DNA from: Apium graveolens | Lineage: Eukaryota; Streptophyta; Magnoliopsida; Apiales; Apiaceae | DNA length: 64,000 nt | Assembly (NCBI RefSeq): GCF_009905375.1 | Contig: NC_133647.1 | Span: 78,730,231-78,794,230, forward strand | Direction of reading: 5' to 3' | Part shown: one piece after another, positions 23,432-36,758 of the stretch | Numbering within the stretch: the first letter of the stretch is position 1 | Layout: every line of letters starts with the position of its first letter | Notes under the pieces: model-generated | The model's database searches: none | What the model saw: only the letters and a program-made list of their open reading frames with translations | What the model was told of the DNA's origin: nothing | Translations under genes and position numbers: made by a program

Positions 23432-26400
23432 TTTTTGTCACTTACCCTCCTAAGAGAGAGACCACCCGCTGGTGAAAGGCCAAGGAAGGCACGGAGCAAG
23501 AGATTATAATAAACTGATTTAAGTTCAATCAATTGTTTTCAGGAAAGTACTTCCCAAGGTTATGGAGATAGTGTAAAAATTTTAGAGCCAGAACAAAGGC
23601 AGACGAGTATGATGAATTGTGAAGCTAAGTTGTAAAAGTTGTCAAGATTCGTTCTAAGGGCACGAATCCAGAATGACGGGATGTTTGAAATCAATGCTTA
23701 TGTTGGGTTGGTTCATGAAATAATGATAAGAGAAAGGAAAATAAAAAGAAATTGAAGTGGAAAGGAATATAACGGCAATAGAGTTTGAGGAATGATAAGG
23801 GAGTTGGGTATGAGGAAACCCTAAAGACTCGTAGCAATAGAAATAGAAAAGTATGTAATCGTCAGGATGAGGGTGATTCACCATGAGTTAAAATTGATGG
23901 TTGAAAGCATAAGAGATACATATAGTTTACCCCCTATAAGTTGGGAGGATTTGAGGAAACCTTGAGATAAATTGAAGGATAAATAATGAGACGCGGATAG
24001 ACTGAGGAGACAAGGAAGTAAGAAATTAGGAAAATTGGATGAAGGAAGTGACCTTCAAGAATGTGAAGTGTAAGATCGGTGGCTTTATACCTAGAAAGGG
24101 AGACGCCAGGTATGAAAGATATCCCAACATTGAGGTAACTGTTGAGATAAACAACAAAAGTAAATAAGGAATTATTAAGAAGAAGTTCACGTTGAACACG
24201 ACCAATATCTTCCAGAACATCCTTGTTATCGTTACCAAATTAGGCAAGAAAAGCGGATAACCGTTGTTATCTTTTGAAGGCCATATGGGTTGACCTCAGT
24301 TTGAATACAAATGTTATTGTGAAATTAGACATGTACTATCGAGGTGGGAATGATTGAATAAGACACCCTTATCAGGGATATATGACTTGATTTATCCATG
24401 GAAGGATGCATGTACCTTTTTAAAGGTAGGAAGTAAGGATAGAATATCGGTAACTTAAAATGAATCCTAGGGGAATGTATAAAGGTTGGCATTTCACCCT
24501 TAATAGGGACAATATGAGTTTTGACAGTATGATTTGGAAAGGGTTAAGATAACAACAACCTTTAAGGATCAGTGGAGAAATTTTTCAGAATTATATAGAC
24601 AATGATTCTCGTATTAGTAAATGGTGTTTTGATATGCCCTGTATCTAGGGAATACAAGAGGAACGATTCAAGGATAACCTTAGAGGTTTTACAAGGAAAA
24701 AGGTAATATTCAAAATTCTCAAGAATAAAAATGTTGATAAAGGAAATGTGACGTAATTATAATGATGCCAAGTGGGGCACGTGTTAAACCACGAGAAAGT
24801 ATGGATCGAACCAGTAAAGGTCGAAATTGTTCAGGGCAATTAGTACCTAAGATAAAAGATGTCCTAAGTATGATCGAGAGTCAGTCGTGATAATGATTAA
24901 CCTCTAAAGACTGAGGCAATAACTTATGGAAAAATGGTGATATTTTTTTTTACTCATCAGATTTTAAGGAAAACATCTTCACATAAGCAGTGATTGAAAT
25001 GAGGTAGAAAATTTATTTGGAGGTGGTTAAAATGACATTGACTATAAGGAAAATTTTACTATCAGGAAAGGCCAAAGAGGTGGCCGACACTTTAAAGGTA
25101 AGAGGATAATTATAGGCGCTCGTGCCAGAGGAATACAGTGATAATGGTTGAAGCCGTCAAGGTTGTATTATGGTTTGGAAGATTGACATTCCTTCTGATG
25201 ACTGTGCAATACCCAACCGTAATAGTAGTTGGTAAAGGTTTAATTCGTGTGATCGCCATGAGCGGGCTATCTATCTCAGAAGGAACTACCCGGAGGATAA
25301 TCCCGGACCATGTTTCAAAAAGGACTAAACGAACCTTGAGTTAAGTCTTCTATTTAAGGCATACGAGTAAGAATGGTATTAACCTGTTATCGTTGCTTTG
25401 ATTGAAACTCTTCTGCAATTTTATCTGCTTCATGTCAGGTATGTATGTCAGGATCAGGAGTGTTCTTCATGAATCATGAATGGTGATTATGTTACCTCCT
25501 TAGAAGAATTTTATACGACATATATGGCTCCGTATGGTTAGATATTAAGATTTCATGGAAAGTGAATGATGACAGTAGGTCAGTGGTGGACCATAGTAAG
25601 GCAACAATGATTCTGCGAGTAATGAGCTGATTACAACCATGAGAGTTGTATTGGAATGGATGTTGAGATTAAGTACCACTAATCGGGTCGTGGTAGTGTA
25701 TAAGTTATCATTGATAGACTAATTAAGTAGAGTATCTACCTATTGAATATTTATTCCTTCCTATCAATAGAGAGTCGTATTACTATACAAGGAAGGTTGC
25801 GATGCAAGCATGGAATTCTAGTAACGATGATGTCTAGAATGAGATCCCAGATTCGATTTTCAATGTCGAGGGAGTTTCAAAGGTGATTGTGTATAAGCTC
25901 GAGGAAGAGCATGGGTCCATAGAATGATGGACGGAATAGCAAAAATATTTAAGCATGTGAAATGCGATGTGATAATACTTGATGTTGATATATATACACA
26001 TATGTTTTGTTCTCCTATGACAAACCTCTATAATTCAGAGGTAGGTTCCAAGCCAGATATTTTGTGGCAGTATATTTTTTTTTCATATATACAATTCTCT
26101 TTAGTTCGTTCTTTTCTCTTCTTTTCATTTCATATAAACTGAGAAGAACAACCCTTCCAGAAGGGGAGGTATTGCCGAATGACTATCTATCTGTGTGATA
26201 GAAGCCGAGTAGGATACCAGCTATTGTTTAATTGCTTGTCAAGTACTAAAGGCTGGCCACCTTCTGTACTAACTATGCGATATAACAAGTGTTCATGATC
26301 ATAGTGATCTCTCAATGAATTCTTTTACTTCTATATGATTGATCAAACTTTGGGAAAAAGAAATAGCTGAGAAAGGAGTAGTAAAGTTATGGTGGTAGTC

Positions 26401-26821
26401 AGAATGGAAGCACATTCGTGATACTAAGGTTGACGTGGTTATTAAAAGGTTATAGAACTCTAACGAGCAAAAGTATAACCAGTATAATATTAGGAACGGA
26501 AGGTAGTAGCGATTACGAATTGGAAACCTTTGGAAAGGATTGATGAGATTCGGAAAGAAAGGAAAGCTAAGTCCACAACTTGTCGGACCCTTGGATGTAT
26601 TAAGATGTTTGGGGAAGTTAGCATATGAGCTAGCCCTACCCCCGAACATGTAGCAAGTCATAACGTGTTCCACGTATCAATGTTAAGGAAGTATAATTCA
26701 GATGCCAGACAAATAGGGGCATATGAGCGCATAGACATGCCACCAAACGTAACCTACATGGAGCAACCAGGAAGGGTTATAGATCAAAAATGGACAAATG
26801 CTTAGGAGAAGAGTTATCAAA
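23432..26821 (+). pseudogene. gypsy interior, highly degenerate gag/pol remainder with integrase C-terminus
   Basis: Gag core residues continue to about 23720. From there to about 26480 I can name no domain with confidence; the sequence has dense stops in all plus frames and a few short open stretches. At 26520-26800 the integrase C-terminal end is clear (RFGKKGKLSPQLVGP, LAYELALPP, then MEQPGRVID), with stops. The segment ends at the duplication junction 26821/26822. Minus-strand ORFs here (23654, 24026, 26299) show no family features. Confidence 0.68.
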
Positions 26822-27781
26822 CTTCCTGTATCCAATCTTTGTGATTCTTTTCACCATAAGGGCACACAGCTTCATCATCTCTTTATTAGCATCCGTCTAA
26901 GGCAAGCTTTCAGATTCTGAGTCATCATCACTATCAGAACTTGATGACTCGGTATCAGACTTTGTGAAGAGAGCTTTACCCTTGCCTTTCCTTGAGGTAG
27001 CTGCCTTGGGGGATTCTTCTTCAGCCTTAAGAGCAACTGTCCTTGACTTTCCTCCTTTCCTCTTGCTTCTTTGTTCCATCTCAAGTTCATGAGTCTTGAG
27101 CATCTCATAAATTTCATCAAGAGTCGTTTCATCAAGATTATAGTTGTCTCTTATTGTTGTTGCCTTCAAATCCCAGCTTTCAGGAAGAGCCAACAGGAAT
27201 TTAAGGTTTGAATCTTCAAGATCATACTCCTTATCAATCAGTGACAAATCATTCAAGAGTTTGACAAATATATCATATAAATCAGTCAATAACTCATTAG
27301 GCTTTGAGTCAAAGTGTTCATACTCTTGAGTGAGTATTGTCTTCCTGTTCTTCTTAATCATATCAGTTCCCTGACATCTTATTTCCAAGGCATCCCATAT
27401 CTCCTTTGCAGTCTTGCAGTTTATTACCCTGTTTGACATTATATTATCAATAGCACTATGCAGTAAGTGTCGTACCTTAGCATCCTTAGCAATTGATGTG
27501 ATATCTTCAGCAATGTAGTCACTCTTCTCCTTTGGTACTGACTTTGCTGATTCACCTGCAACTACAACTGCGAGATTGGTTGGTTTGTGAGGCCCTTCCT
27601 TGATTCTATCAAGATATTCTAGATCTGTAGCTTCCAGAAACATAGTCATCCTTACCTTCCATATGGGATATTCATATGGTCTCAATATGGGAACTCTAAT
27701 AGCCTCATATCGGCTATGGATTTGTGTCTTTGGAGGTTCTTCAGTTTTGGTGGGCTTAGTTGGAGTTTCTACTTCAGACAT
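26822..27781 (-). pseudogene. gag: SIRE gag N-terminal part, copy B
   Basis: Starts at ATG 27781 and is open through the capsid-like domain to TAG at 26897-26899, where copy A has a Glu codon. Copy A's early TAA (11004) is a Gln codon here, so the two copies lost gag independently. The left end at 26822 abuts gypsy integrase sequence, which is the tandem duplication junction, not an element boundary. Confidence 0.9.
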
Positions 27782-27823
27782 GATTGTTTTTGGATCTTAA
27801 ATTGTTTGTATGTTAACAGATAG

Positions 27824-27835
27824 GCTCTGATACCA
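27824..27835 (-). other. SIRE primer-binding site, copy B
   Basis: On the minus strand TGGTATCAGAGC, two bases inside the LTR. It is intact, unlike the copy A site. Confidence 0.88.
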
Positions 27836-27837
27836 CT

Positions 27838-28434
27838 TGTTAGGTCACACACACTGTAGAGGGGGGTGAATACAGTGCATAGCACAATCAAATCAAATTC
27901 TAATAACACAAGTAACAGAAAATAGACTTTATTCAAAGCAATAAATTCTATTACAGTATGGAACTGTCCTCTCTCAGTGATGAATAAATATCACGAGAGC
28001 TGCTAGGGTTACAATAAATAATCTTCTCGATAATGATAACACTTATAGTATAAACCCTATGTCTGTGTTTATATACTACACAGTTACAAGATAATCGCTA
28101 ATTGATATGGAATATAATTCTGCTTCCAAAAATATATCAATCAGATATCTTTTCTTCCAAGTATTCTATTCTTCATAGAATTCCTTCTTCATGCATATCT
28201 CTTCTTACATTTGTCTTGATCTTTCAATCAGCCGCCTTCCTTATCTGAACGTTTCCTTTAAGTCCTGATATTATCTTCTGATAAATATCTCCTGAACCTT
28301 AAGTACTGATGACTTAAGTTCTGACTTCAGTATAAGTGCTGATTTCAGTTAAGTACTTATTTATCCTGTTTAAGTAAGATATGAAAACTAAACATAAATC
28401 ATATTAGACATGACATAATCAAATATATCTAACA
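27838..28434 (-). repeat. SIRE 5' LTR, copy B (597 bp)
   Basis: Same length and ends (TGTTAG...CTAACA) as 11120-11716, with a handful of substitutions and no net indel. The minus-strand TATATAAA is at 28068-28075. Confidence 0.92.
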
Positions 28435-30135
28435 ATCAGGATAAATACATATCATTGTACACATTATAGATCCAATTGCTGACGCATCTGGAACTTTCTC
28501 AAATGGCCCTTATCATCTAATGATTTAGGGGGCAATTATCTTTTGAGATCACTATCCCATGAGATATCGAAACATATCATTTCTTTGTCTCTTTCATCAT
28601 AAAATGATGTAATACTTTATCAATGTATGTACTCTGACTAGATCGATTAATCTTTTCAATCTATCTCTATAGATCTTGATCCCTAATATATAGGTAGCAT
28701 CGCCAAAGTCTTTCACCGAGAAACTATTTCTCAACCAAGTCTTAACAGCCTGTAGAGAAGGTATGTCATTCCCTATTAGTAATATGTCATCTACATATAG
28801 TACTAGGAATGTCACGTGGCTCCCACTAACCTTCTTGTAAACACATGGTTCATCTTTATTTTGAATAAAGCCAAATTCTTTGACTGTTTCATCAAAACGA
28901 TAATTCCACTCCTTGAGGCTTGCTTCAATCCATAAATAGATTGAAGCAACTTACAGACCATCTTAGCAAACTTGGAGTCGACAAAACCCTCAGGTTGTAT
29001 CATGTATACATCCTTTTCAAGCCCCCCATTTAAGAAAGCAGTTTTGACATCCATTTGCCAAATCTCATAGTCGTAGTAAGCAGCTATTTCTAGCAAAATC
29101 CTGATGGACTTGACCATAGCAAGTGGTGAAAAGGTCTCATTACAGTCTATACCATGAACTTGTTTGAAACCTTTTGCCACCAGTCGCGCTTTATAGGTCT
29201 GTACTTTACCATCCATGTCAGTTTTCTTCTTGAAAACCCACTTGCACCCTATAGGTTTTACCCCTTCAGGTGGATCAACTAAAGTCCATACTTTATTTTG
29301 ATACATGGATTCCATTTCGGATTTCATGGCCTCTAACCATCTCTCAGAGTCTGGACTGTTCATAGCATCTTGGTAGGTAAGAGGTTCATCATTATCTATG
29401 AGCATTACATCATCATCTTGAGTCAAGAGAAATCCATAATATCTCTGTGTCTCATGACAAGCCCCAGTAGATCTATGAACAACCTGTGTTTCCGGAGCAG
29501 GAACATCTTGATGTACTTCCTTTCCATTTTCCAACTCTGGTTCAATATTATTTTGTACAACTCGATATTCATCGAGATCTATAGTCCTCCCACTAATTTT
29601 CTTTGAAAGTAACTCTCTTTCAAGAAATACAGCGGTTCGAGCAACAAACACTTTATTCTCGGAAGGATTATAAAAACTATACCGTAGTCTCACTTGGGTA
29701 TCCCACAAAATAGCATCTATCTAATTTTGGTCCAAGCTTATCAGAGGCTAAAAATTTTACAAACGCTTCACGTCCCCAAATTTTCATAAATGACATGCTA
29801 TGACGTTTATCAGTCCATATCTCATACGGAGTATTTTGAACCGCTTTGGTCGGAACTTGGTTAAGTGTATATGCAGCCGTTTCTAGAGCATAACCCTAGA
29901 AACTAAATGGAAGATCCGCTTGACTCATCATCGATCGCACTATGTCCAACAAGGTATGATTTCTCCTCTAAGAATCTCTATTTCATTGAGGTGTTCCAGA
30001 AAGAGTAAGTTATGATACACTATCACAATCCTTCAAGAAACTCTTGAAATTGTGGTTTAAGTATTCTCATCCACGGTCTGATCGTAAAACTTTTATACTT
30101 TTCCCTTGTTTTCTTTTCTACTTCGGCCTTATATT
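28435..30135 (-). pseudogene. pol: Copia-2 pol fragment (integrase to RT), copy B
   Basis: This is the better-preserved copy. An open stretch at 29708-28812 covers the end of integrase and RT ([35 protein letters not shown]). A second frame at 28815-28597 has YVDDILLIGN and LGIKIYRDR. The integrase portion at 29709-30135 has stops but shows GYALETAAYTLNQVPTK. It is colinear with 11717-13413. The right end abuts ATATT and the Sirevirus LTR; the integrase continues at 52694. Confidence 0.9.
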
Positions 30136-31508
30136 TGTAAGTCATATGTCATAGGCCTATTTGTATATTCGAGGATTCAACTCAACTCAAATAAGAATGT
30201 AATAAGTAAATAGTGGATCTACCGTCAGAGAGATCTCGCCAAGTAACATCTGTCAGAGGATTCAGAAACAAGGTTCATCTACAGACTTGAGGAGTTAATT
30301 CACTGGAAGAAGTTCAAGAAATTGATCAAGCCTCAGTGATATTAATCAAGATCGTGGATTTAATCAAGTGACAGAGATCTCGTCAGAGTATCATTAATTA
30401 CAAGGATTTAATCTGAAGAAAATCAAAGTGTCAAAGTCAAGACATGAAGAAACGTCACGGAAGTTAGTCACTCATGAACCAGACAGTACATCGAGTGTCA
30501 ACATTGAAGTGGTGGAATTGATTCATATATTTCAGTGATTTTCAGAAGATATACAGAAAAATGGATGCTGCTCAAGATTAGTATTAATTCTCTATTAATT
30601 AATTAAGTCATATAATTTAATTAAGAAAATAAATTATATCTGCAAAGATTAATTTATTTGATTAATTGAATTAATTGATTAATTAATTCTGAATTAATAT
30701 TAAGAATTTTCAGAATTTAAATTGGTTTAAAAATCTGTTTTAATTCAACAAGACAACTGATTGTATTAGTATGACAATCAGTATGACAATCAATAGTCAT
30801 ACCGAAAGTCATGCTAATTCAAAAGGATTGTCTTACCAGAATTATTATAGGATTTAAATCTATTTATTTTCAGAAAAAACAATCTGTTTGAACTACTATG
30901 ACAATCGGTATGACAATTGATTGTCATACCGAAAGTCTTGCTAGTTCATTCTGATTGTCTTGCTAGTTCTAAAAGATAGTCCTACCGAAAGTCTTGTTGA
31001 GCCAAAAAGATTGTCATGCCAGTTCAATTCTATTCGGTTGATTGATTAAAAGAAGCAGAACACATTCAATCAAAACAACACAAGTCAAAACAAGAACACA
31101 GCAGAAAAGAAAAAGAAGCAAAATATTTCATCCTTCATCTGCAAACTTCGAGATCATAATTTCTAGCTTGTAAAGTTAAATCCAATCAACTAGAAATCAT
31201 TCTCTTGTTCTTGTATAACAATCTAGCGGATCAAGATCCCTAGAACTTAATCTCAAATCGCGTTTAGCATTTGATTCTAATTATTGCAAAAATAGAAAAA
31301 GTTCATGTCGAATTTATTCTAAATTTGTGATAATTAATTTGAGATTAATTCCTTGTAATCGATACAGTTGTTGTAACACCTTTCAAGTTTAATAATATTT
31401 TTATTTAACTTGAATTTTGTTTCACCTTTTTTTATTCCGTATTTAATTCGATTATTCGGTACCGTTTGTATTCAACCCCCCCTTCTACAAACATATTGGG
31501 ACCTAACA
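30136..31508 (+). repeat. Sirevirus 5' LTR, copy B
   Basis: TGTAAG...CTAACA, 1373 bp, containing the perfect palindrome at 30906-30931. Small differences from 13414-14784 and 51318-52688 show separate ageing of the three copies. Confidence 0.93.
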
Positions 31509-31510
31509 AT

Positions 31511-31523
31511 TGGTATCAGAGCC
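31511..31523 (+). other. Sirevirus primer-binding site, copy B
   Basis: TGGTATCAGAGCC two bases after the LTR. Confidence 0.9.
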
Positions 31524-31604
31524 TTCTGATTAACGAATAAATCAAGATCCTAGACTTTTGTGATTTTTCAACTCCTTGAATTTTTATTCATTCAAAAATT
31601 CATA

Positions 31605-32503
31605 ATGACTTCACAAAAAGTTGGAACCGTTAAAATTCCACAATTTGATAAAGAGAATTATATTATGTGGAAGAAGAAGATGCTCTTATTTTTACAAGTG
31701 GCAAATCCCAAATATTCAAACTTGTTAAAGAAGGGGATAAAAACTCCGATAATTATTGAACCGGAGGTAATAGTAGATGATGTTGTGATCACCAAAGCCA
31801 GAACCTATCCTAAAGATCCTGAAGATTTTACTCCTGATGAAAAGGAAGAAGCCTCCTTGGATGCCAGCCTTCAATTAATTTTAATTGATTTCCTTGATCC
31901 CTTAATGAACAGACATGTGATGAACTGTAAAAATTCCAAATACATGTGGGAAACTATTGAGGTGATCAATGAAGGCACAGAGGAAGTTAGGGAGAACAAG
32001 TTGGAGATCCTAACCTCTGAGTATGAACATTTCAAATCAAATCCAGGAGAAGGAATTACTGAAGTGTTTGAGAGGTACAATGCGTTGATCAACAACCTAA
32101 ACATCAATGGAAAATTTTATTCAATCAGGGAGGTCAACAAAAAGTTCCTTTTAACACTGCCAACTCATCTTGAACATAGAATCACTGCCATTAGAGAAGC
32201 TAGAGATCTGAGTGAGATTTTTTTGGACAGGCTCTATGGAGTGTTAAAAACCTATGAGTTGGAGTAGATTCAACAGAAGGAAGTCTACGGGAAGGATAGA
32301 ATGGTCAGCACATCTACTGCACTTGTAGCTGAAGGTCAACAACAACAGCAATCTCAACAATTGGAAAGAATGGTACAGTGTTCCAAGGCTGAGGAAAATA
32401 TGTTAGTAGCAGAATATGATCCTCCTACTACAAATCAATCAAGTGATGATTTTTATTCCTTGGAAGAGCTAGAGCAATTGGAAGACGAGTCAATGGCCCA
32501 AAT
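31605..32503 (+). pseudogene. gag: Sirevirus gag, first part (copy B)
   Basis: ATG 31605 opens the same capsid-like domain as copy A, with the shared TAG at 32265-32267. It then reads a Gln-rich stretch and an acidic stretch to the CAAAT target site at 32499-32503. The gypsy solo LTR follows. The reading frame resumes in phase at 47608 after the second CAAAT, which confirms the insertion point. Confidence 0.92.
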
Positions 32504-35500
32504 TTTAATAACACCAATTTTTGGAAATTTTTGAAACCCTTATGAATAGTGATTTTGCAGATTATGCTGAATGAGAAAACTTTTCATGCCACTCTATGTA
32601 GAGGTTCTTTTATGGATATTCTGAGATCTTATTGGCACTCTATATGACATATAAGTGTATGTAAAGATCGTCAGAATCCAATTCCGAACACTTTGATTTT
32701 TCCCGGAAATCCACTAGATACGGAAAGAATTGAGTATAAGGTAACAGGATAAAAAGGATTTAAATAAAAAGATTATAAGAGAGGATCATAAAAGGATTAG
32801 AATGTATTGAGAAAGGTTAAGGAAACCCAAGTAATAAGATCCCGGGTATGATCCCTCAAACGAGAAACGAGAATGAAAGTTAAGCGAACCGTATAACAGA
32901 TCAGCGGTCATTAGGCAAACAATTAGATGCTAATCAAAGAGATTAGAGGGGATGATGTCATCCAACCAATGAGAAGAGGGCAAGAAATGGATGATGACAT
33001 AGCAATATGATGTAAGCATGATATAGGAGGGAAGCAAGTGTGGTTGAATGATAACCACACAAAGTCAAGGTTAATTAGGTAATTAACCTAAAACAAATCA
33101 AAATTCAACCAACCAAGCAAAACATTTCATTTTTTTCATCAAACAAAACACAAAACCCTCCTTTTCTTCATGAAGCTCTCGGCTTCTTTCTTAGCAAAAT
33201 GAAGATCCAAGCTCCACCACTTACTATTTAGCAAGGTATTTATCTAAGCTTCCCCATGGATAGTTACATACTTTCTATAAGTTTAAGCTTATAATTCCAA
33301 GCCAATCTTTTTTTATAAATCAAGGAAGAAGATGGTGAATAGTAACCTTCAAGAAATAACTTTGGTTTTCTTGATTTTTATGAAAGTTCAAGGTAGCTTA
33401 AGAATAGATCAAGGCTTCCATGGGCATTCCAAGGATCTTTCATTGATTAAGAAGCTTCAAGGAAGGTATAACATCTCCAAACCCTAGCTTTACCTTGTAT
33501 ATTAGGGTGATTTTGGTTGTTTTGGTATTAGAGTAGCTTAATGATGGATGGTTTAGAGTTGGGTTGAAATGGTGGAGATTGGAATGTTGAAATCTTATGA
33601 TTTGATTAAAGAATGTAGTATAGTTTAAATTCAAGTTTTAGGATTAAGTAAATTGATTATAATGAGTTGATTTGGGGCTGTTGTAAAGTAATATGGATGG
33701 AGTTTTGATTGGGTTGTGAATTGGGGTTGATTGGTGGTTGTTTTGGAATGGTTTAAATTTGGGAAATCGCGTAAACATAGCCGTCGTAATGCCTGATTTA
33801 CCGTAGACTGTTTTTGTTCTTAACATCAGAACCCTTAAACTCACTGCTAGGTTTTGACCATTGCCATGTTTAGATAGTTCATGTTACGAGCTTCGTTTTG
33901 ATATGTGGTTCGTTGGATTCCGATGAACGGTTTAGGAGAAACGGCCGTTTTAAGTAACGACATTTCGCGAACGAACCCTTACCCCTCTCCTTACTTTGAA
34001 ACATAGGTTAAAGACCTTAAAGGACTAATTGAAGTATGAAACATTTATGTAAGGTGTAATAGGCAGTTGGTAAGACACTCGCGAAGGAATCGCCTTAAAA
34101 CTCGTAATGGTTAAATTTTTAAAAATGGTGGAGCCGAGGGTACTCGAGTGACTTAAGAGAATCAGTAAGCGCAAAGCGAGCGTTAGAGTCTAAGTTGGTT
34201 AATGTATAGATTTACAAGTGACATTGGTTTAATTCCAACTTACTTGTTGTTTATAGGTTACCAGACTCGTCCCGAGCCATTGTAACCCCCAGTCGCTCAG
34301 GCAAGTTTTCTACCCGTTACACTGTTGTTGTGATGTATATATGTATATGCATTATCTTGTGATAGATGAATGTTGGTTAATTAGCAAATTTTTCGATATA
34401 TTGAAGCATGCTGATATGGTATATATATGCATGCCTGTTTCGTATTCTTGCCATATATATCTGTTGGTTCAGTTGATAATATCTATGCTAGAGAATAGCG
34501 GTAATTTGCATATACCCTTAGTATAGGGACCCAAAGGTGAAAGCATTTTCTAAAACCGGGAGTCGAGGATCCCGAGTAGATTTTATATATATATATATAT
34601 TTTTTATATATATATGGTAATAGTTTTCAAAACTATTAATCGAATAAGTTTTATTCGATAACTTTATTTTATTAATGAATATTATCTTGAATATTCATTT
34701 GAGGACTTATGACTCCTTTATATTATTTATTGAATATTACTTGGATATTCATTTGAGGATGTATGACTCCTTTATTTTACTTAATGAATATTATTTATAA
34801 TATTCATTCGAGGTATTATGACTCCGCTTATTATTTATTAATATTCTTTATTTATTAAAGAATAATGTTCGATAATCAAACTTACTTTTGATATTCAAAT
34901 AAAGATATTACTTTCGTATAAGTATATCTTTGATTATTTACTATTCATTTCAAGTATAAGTTTTCCAACTTCTACCTCAATTACTCTTTATGGGAATATT
35001 ATTTAAATAATAATATTCAGATATTTATTTATATTCAGACTGATTTACTTTATTAAATCAGCATTATTCCAAACACTCTTTAAAGTGTTTTCAAGTCTTT
35101 AAAATGATTTTCAAAAGTTAGAGCGGATCCCAAAACTCATTTTTATATTTAAGATCTTCCGTTTAAAAAAGGGGATTTAAATACTCGCTCAAAATCGGAG
35201 GGATCCGGCTCTGTGGTGTATTTTATATTCGCAACAAGGTTGTTGTCTTGATAAAAGAGTTTTTGATTACTTACCCAACACTCGGGAAGTAAAATTCTTG
35301 GAACAAGTTAATCCATTAACAGGCATCGCCTGGGAAATATCGGTGAGTTTTTCTTTCCAACTAGATACGACTTCTTGGTGGAGCCGTATCAACAAGTTTC
35401 TACTTGGGGAAAGTGGGGACGAGCTTTACGTTTCAGAGTCATGGATTTCATCTGAACTAGGAGTGGCGTAAGTGGTCGAGTAGCGCCGGCCCAGCCTTAT

Positions 35501-36148
35501 TATATTGGCCCAAATGGCCTGGAAGTTCCGCTAAGGCGGTCCATTCCTTAGGAGTTCAGTGTTCGGTTGACAAGTAAATCCGACAGGTTCTCCTCTACAT
35601 GTAGAAAATGGTGCGGTTGCACTACTACGACTGATCATCGTAAGTGGTCTTCCTAGCGCGGCAAACTCCCGTAATGAGTTCATCATCCAATTGGATATTT
35701 CTGCAACACTACCCAGAGCACTTCGATAGAAAGGCTACGGTTGGGCGATTGTTGAGTGTTGGCAGGGTCAAGTTTTCAAAATGATGTTTGCATCAAATGA
35801 AGTATCTCATAACTTTATTTTATTTTGATGATATTTTAAAGGTTGAATCTATTCAAGTATTATCTTGTAGTCTCATCTATGTGATGAACTTTTGAACTAA
35901 TTATAACTTGAACGGTGGTAGTTCAAGTAGTATTTGGAAAAGATATAAGTATATTGGAGTATCTTGTAACTTCATCTTTTAAACTTATATCTAGTAAATG
36001 ATTATCTTATGCATGACAAAGATTTTCAGAAAAACGTTGAGACAAGGTTAGATATATGAGATCACCTTGCAACGGTATTTTTATACAGTTATACACTGGA
36101 ACTCTGTGTGTATTATGCATGGAAGAGGACTTCCAATATTTTGAAAAG

Positions 36149-36176
<28 letters not shown>

Positions 36177-36180
<4 letters not shown>

Positions 36181-36725
36181 AGGGATAAATAAGTCCTGAT
36201 TTTATAATTAATGGGCTGATAGGCCCAATAAGAAGATGTATGATATTCAGACCAGAAAGGTTAAGCCTGATGGACCAGATCAGGTCTGATGGAATAAAAG
36301 AGGCCCAAAAGCCCTGATTATTAATTAATTTCGTAATTAATTAATAAGGGAAAAATCAGCTATTGAGAAGAGTCCTGATAAGGATATAAATCCTTATAGA
36401 TTATCCTCAAGGGGACCTAAAAGGATAAGGAATCAGTTTCCTACTATCTAGGACTCCAAAGTCCATTCTAATTATGAGACTTGCCCACCAGGTCTCCTAT
36501 ACCAAGTCCAATTCAAGGACTCCCAACATCTATATAAGGGGTCTCACCCCACAAATCAGAACTACGTTTTTTGACTTGATCCTTGGCAATCGGCAAGGTA
36601 CGTAGGCATCTTGTTAAGGCAGATTGAGTCACGAAACACAAGAGCAGTCAAATCGAGCCTTGAAGCTCACGTTCCTTAGTACTAAATACAGCAATTATAT
36701 ATATATTAGTTTTTTATCCATAACA
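36177..36725 (+). repeat. 5' LTR of Tat element (549 bp)
   Basis: Starts TGATAGGG and ends ATAACA. A TATATAAGG box at 36531-36539 fits the U3 promoter, leaving about 190 bp of R/U5 downstream. Confidence 0.95.
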
Positions 36726-36727
36726 TT

Positions 36728-36745
36728 TGGCGCCGTCTGTGGGAA
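36728..36745 (+). other. Tat primer-binding site
   Basis: TGGCGCCGTCTGTGGGAA two bases after the LTR. Many plant Tat and Athila elements have a TGGCGCC-type site; the exact tRNA is not named here. Confidence 0.85.
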
Positions 36746-36758
36746 GACGACAATAACC

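Larger units (their letters stand above)
10104..26821 (+). repeat. copy A of a ~16.7 kb tandem segmental duplication
   Basis: The sequence from 10104 onward reappears from 26822 at a constant offset of 16718 bp through the SIRE LTR, then 16722-16724 bp through the next LTR and gag. Because copy A ends at 26821 and copy B begins at 26822, the arrangement is head-to-tail. The homology covers parts of four different nested elements, so it is a duplication of DNA rather than repeated transposition. Copy B continues to 47602 but has lost the gypsy interior and gained a Tat element. Confidence 0.88.
15780..26821 (+). mobile_element. chromovirus-like Ty3/gypsy element (copy A), 5' LTR plus scrambled interior
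   Basis: A ~4.27 kb LTR is followed by an initiator-Met type primer-binding site and about 6.8 kb of degenerate gag and pol pieces. The end of integrase is recognisable at about 26520-26800. The 3' LTR of this copy is missing because the duplication junction falls at 26821. The LTR size, Met PBS, RNase H end motif (GKANMVADALSKK) and integrase tail (YELALPP) fit the Tekay-type chromoviruses. The sublineage call is an inference. Confidence 0.82.
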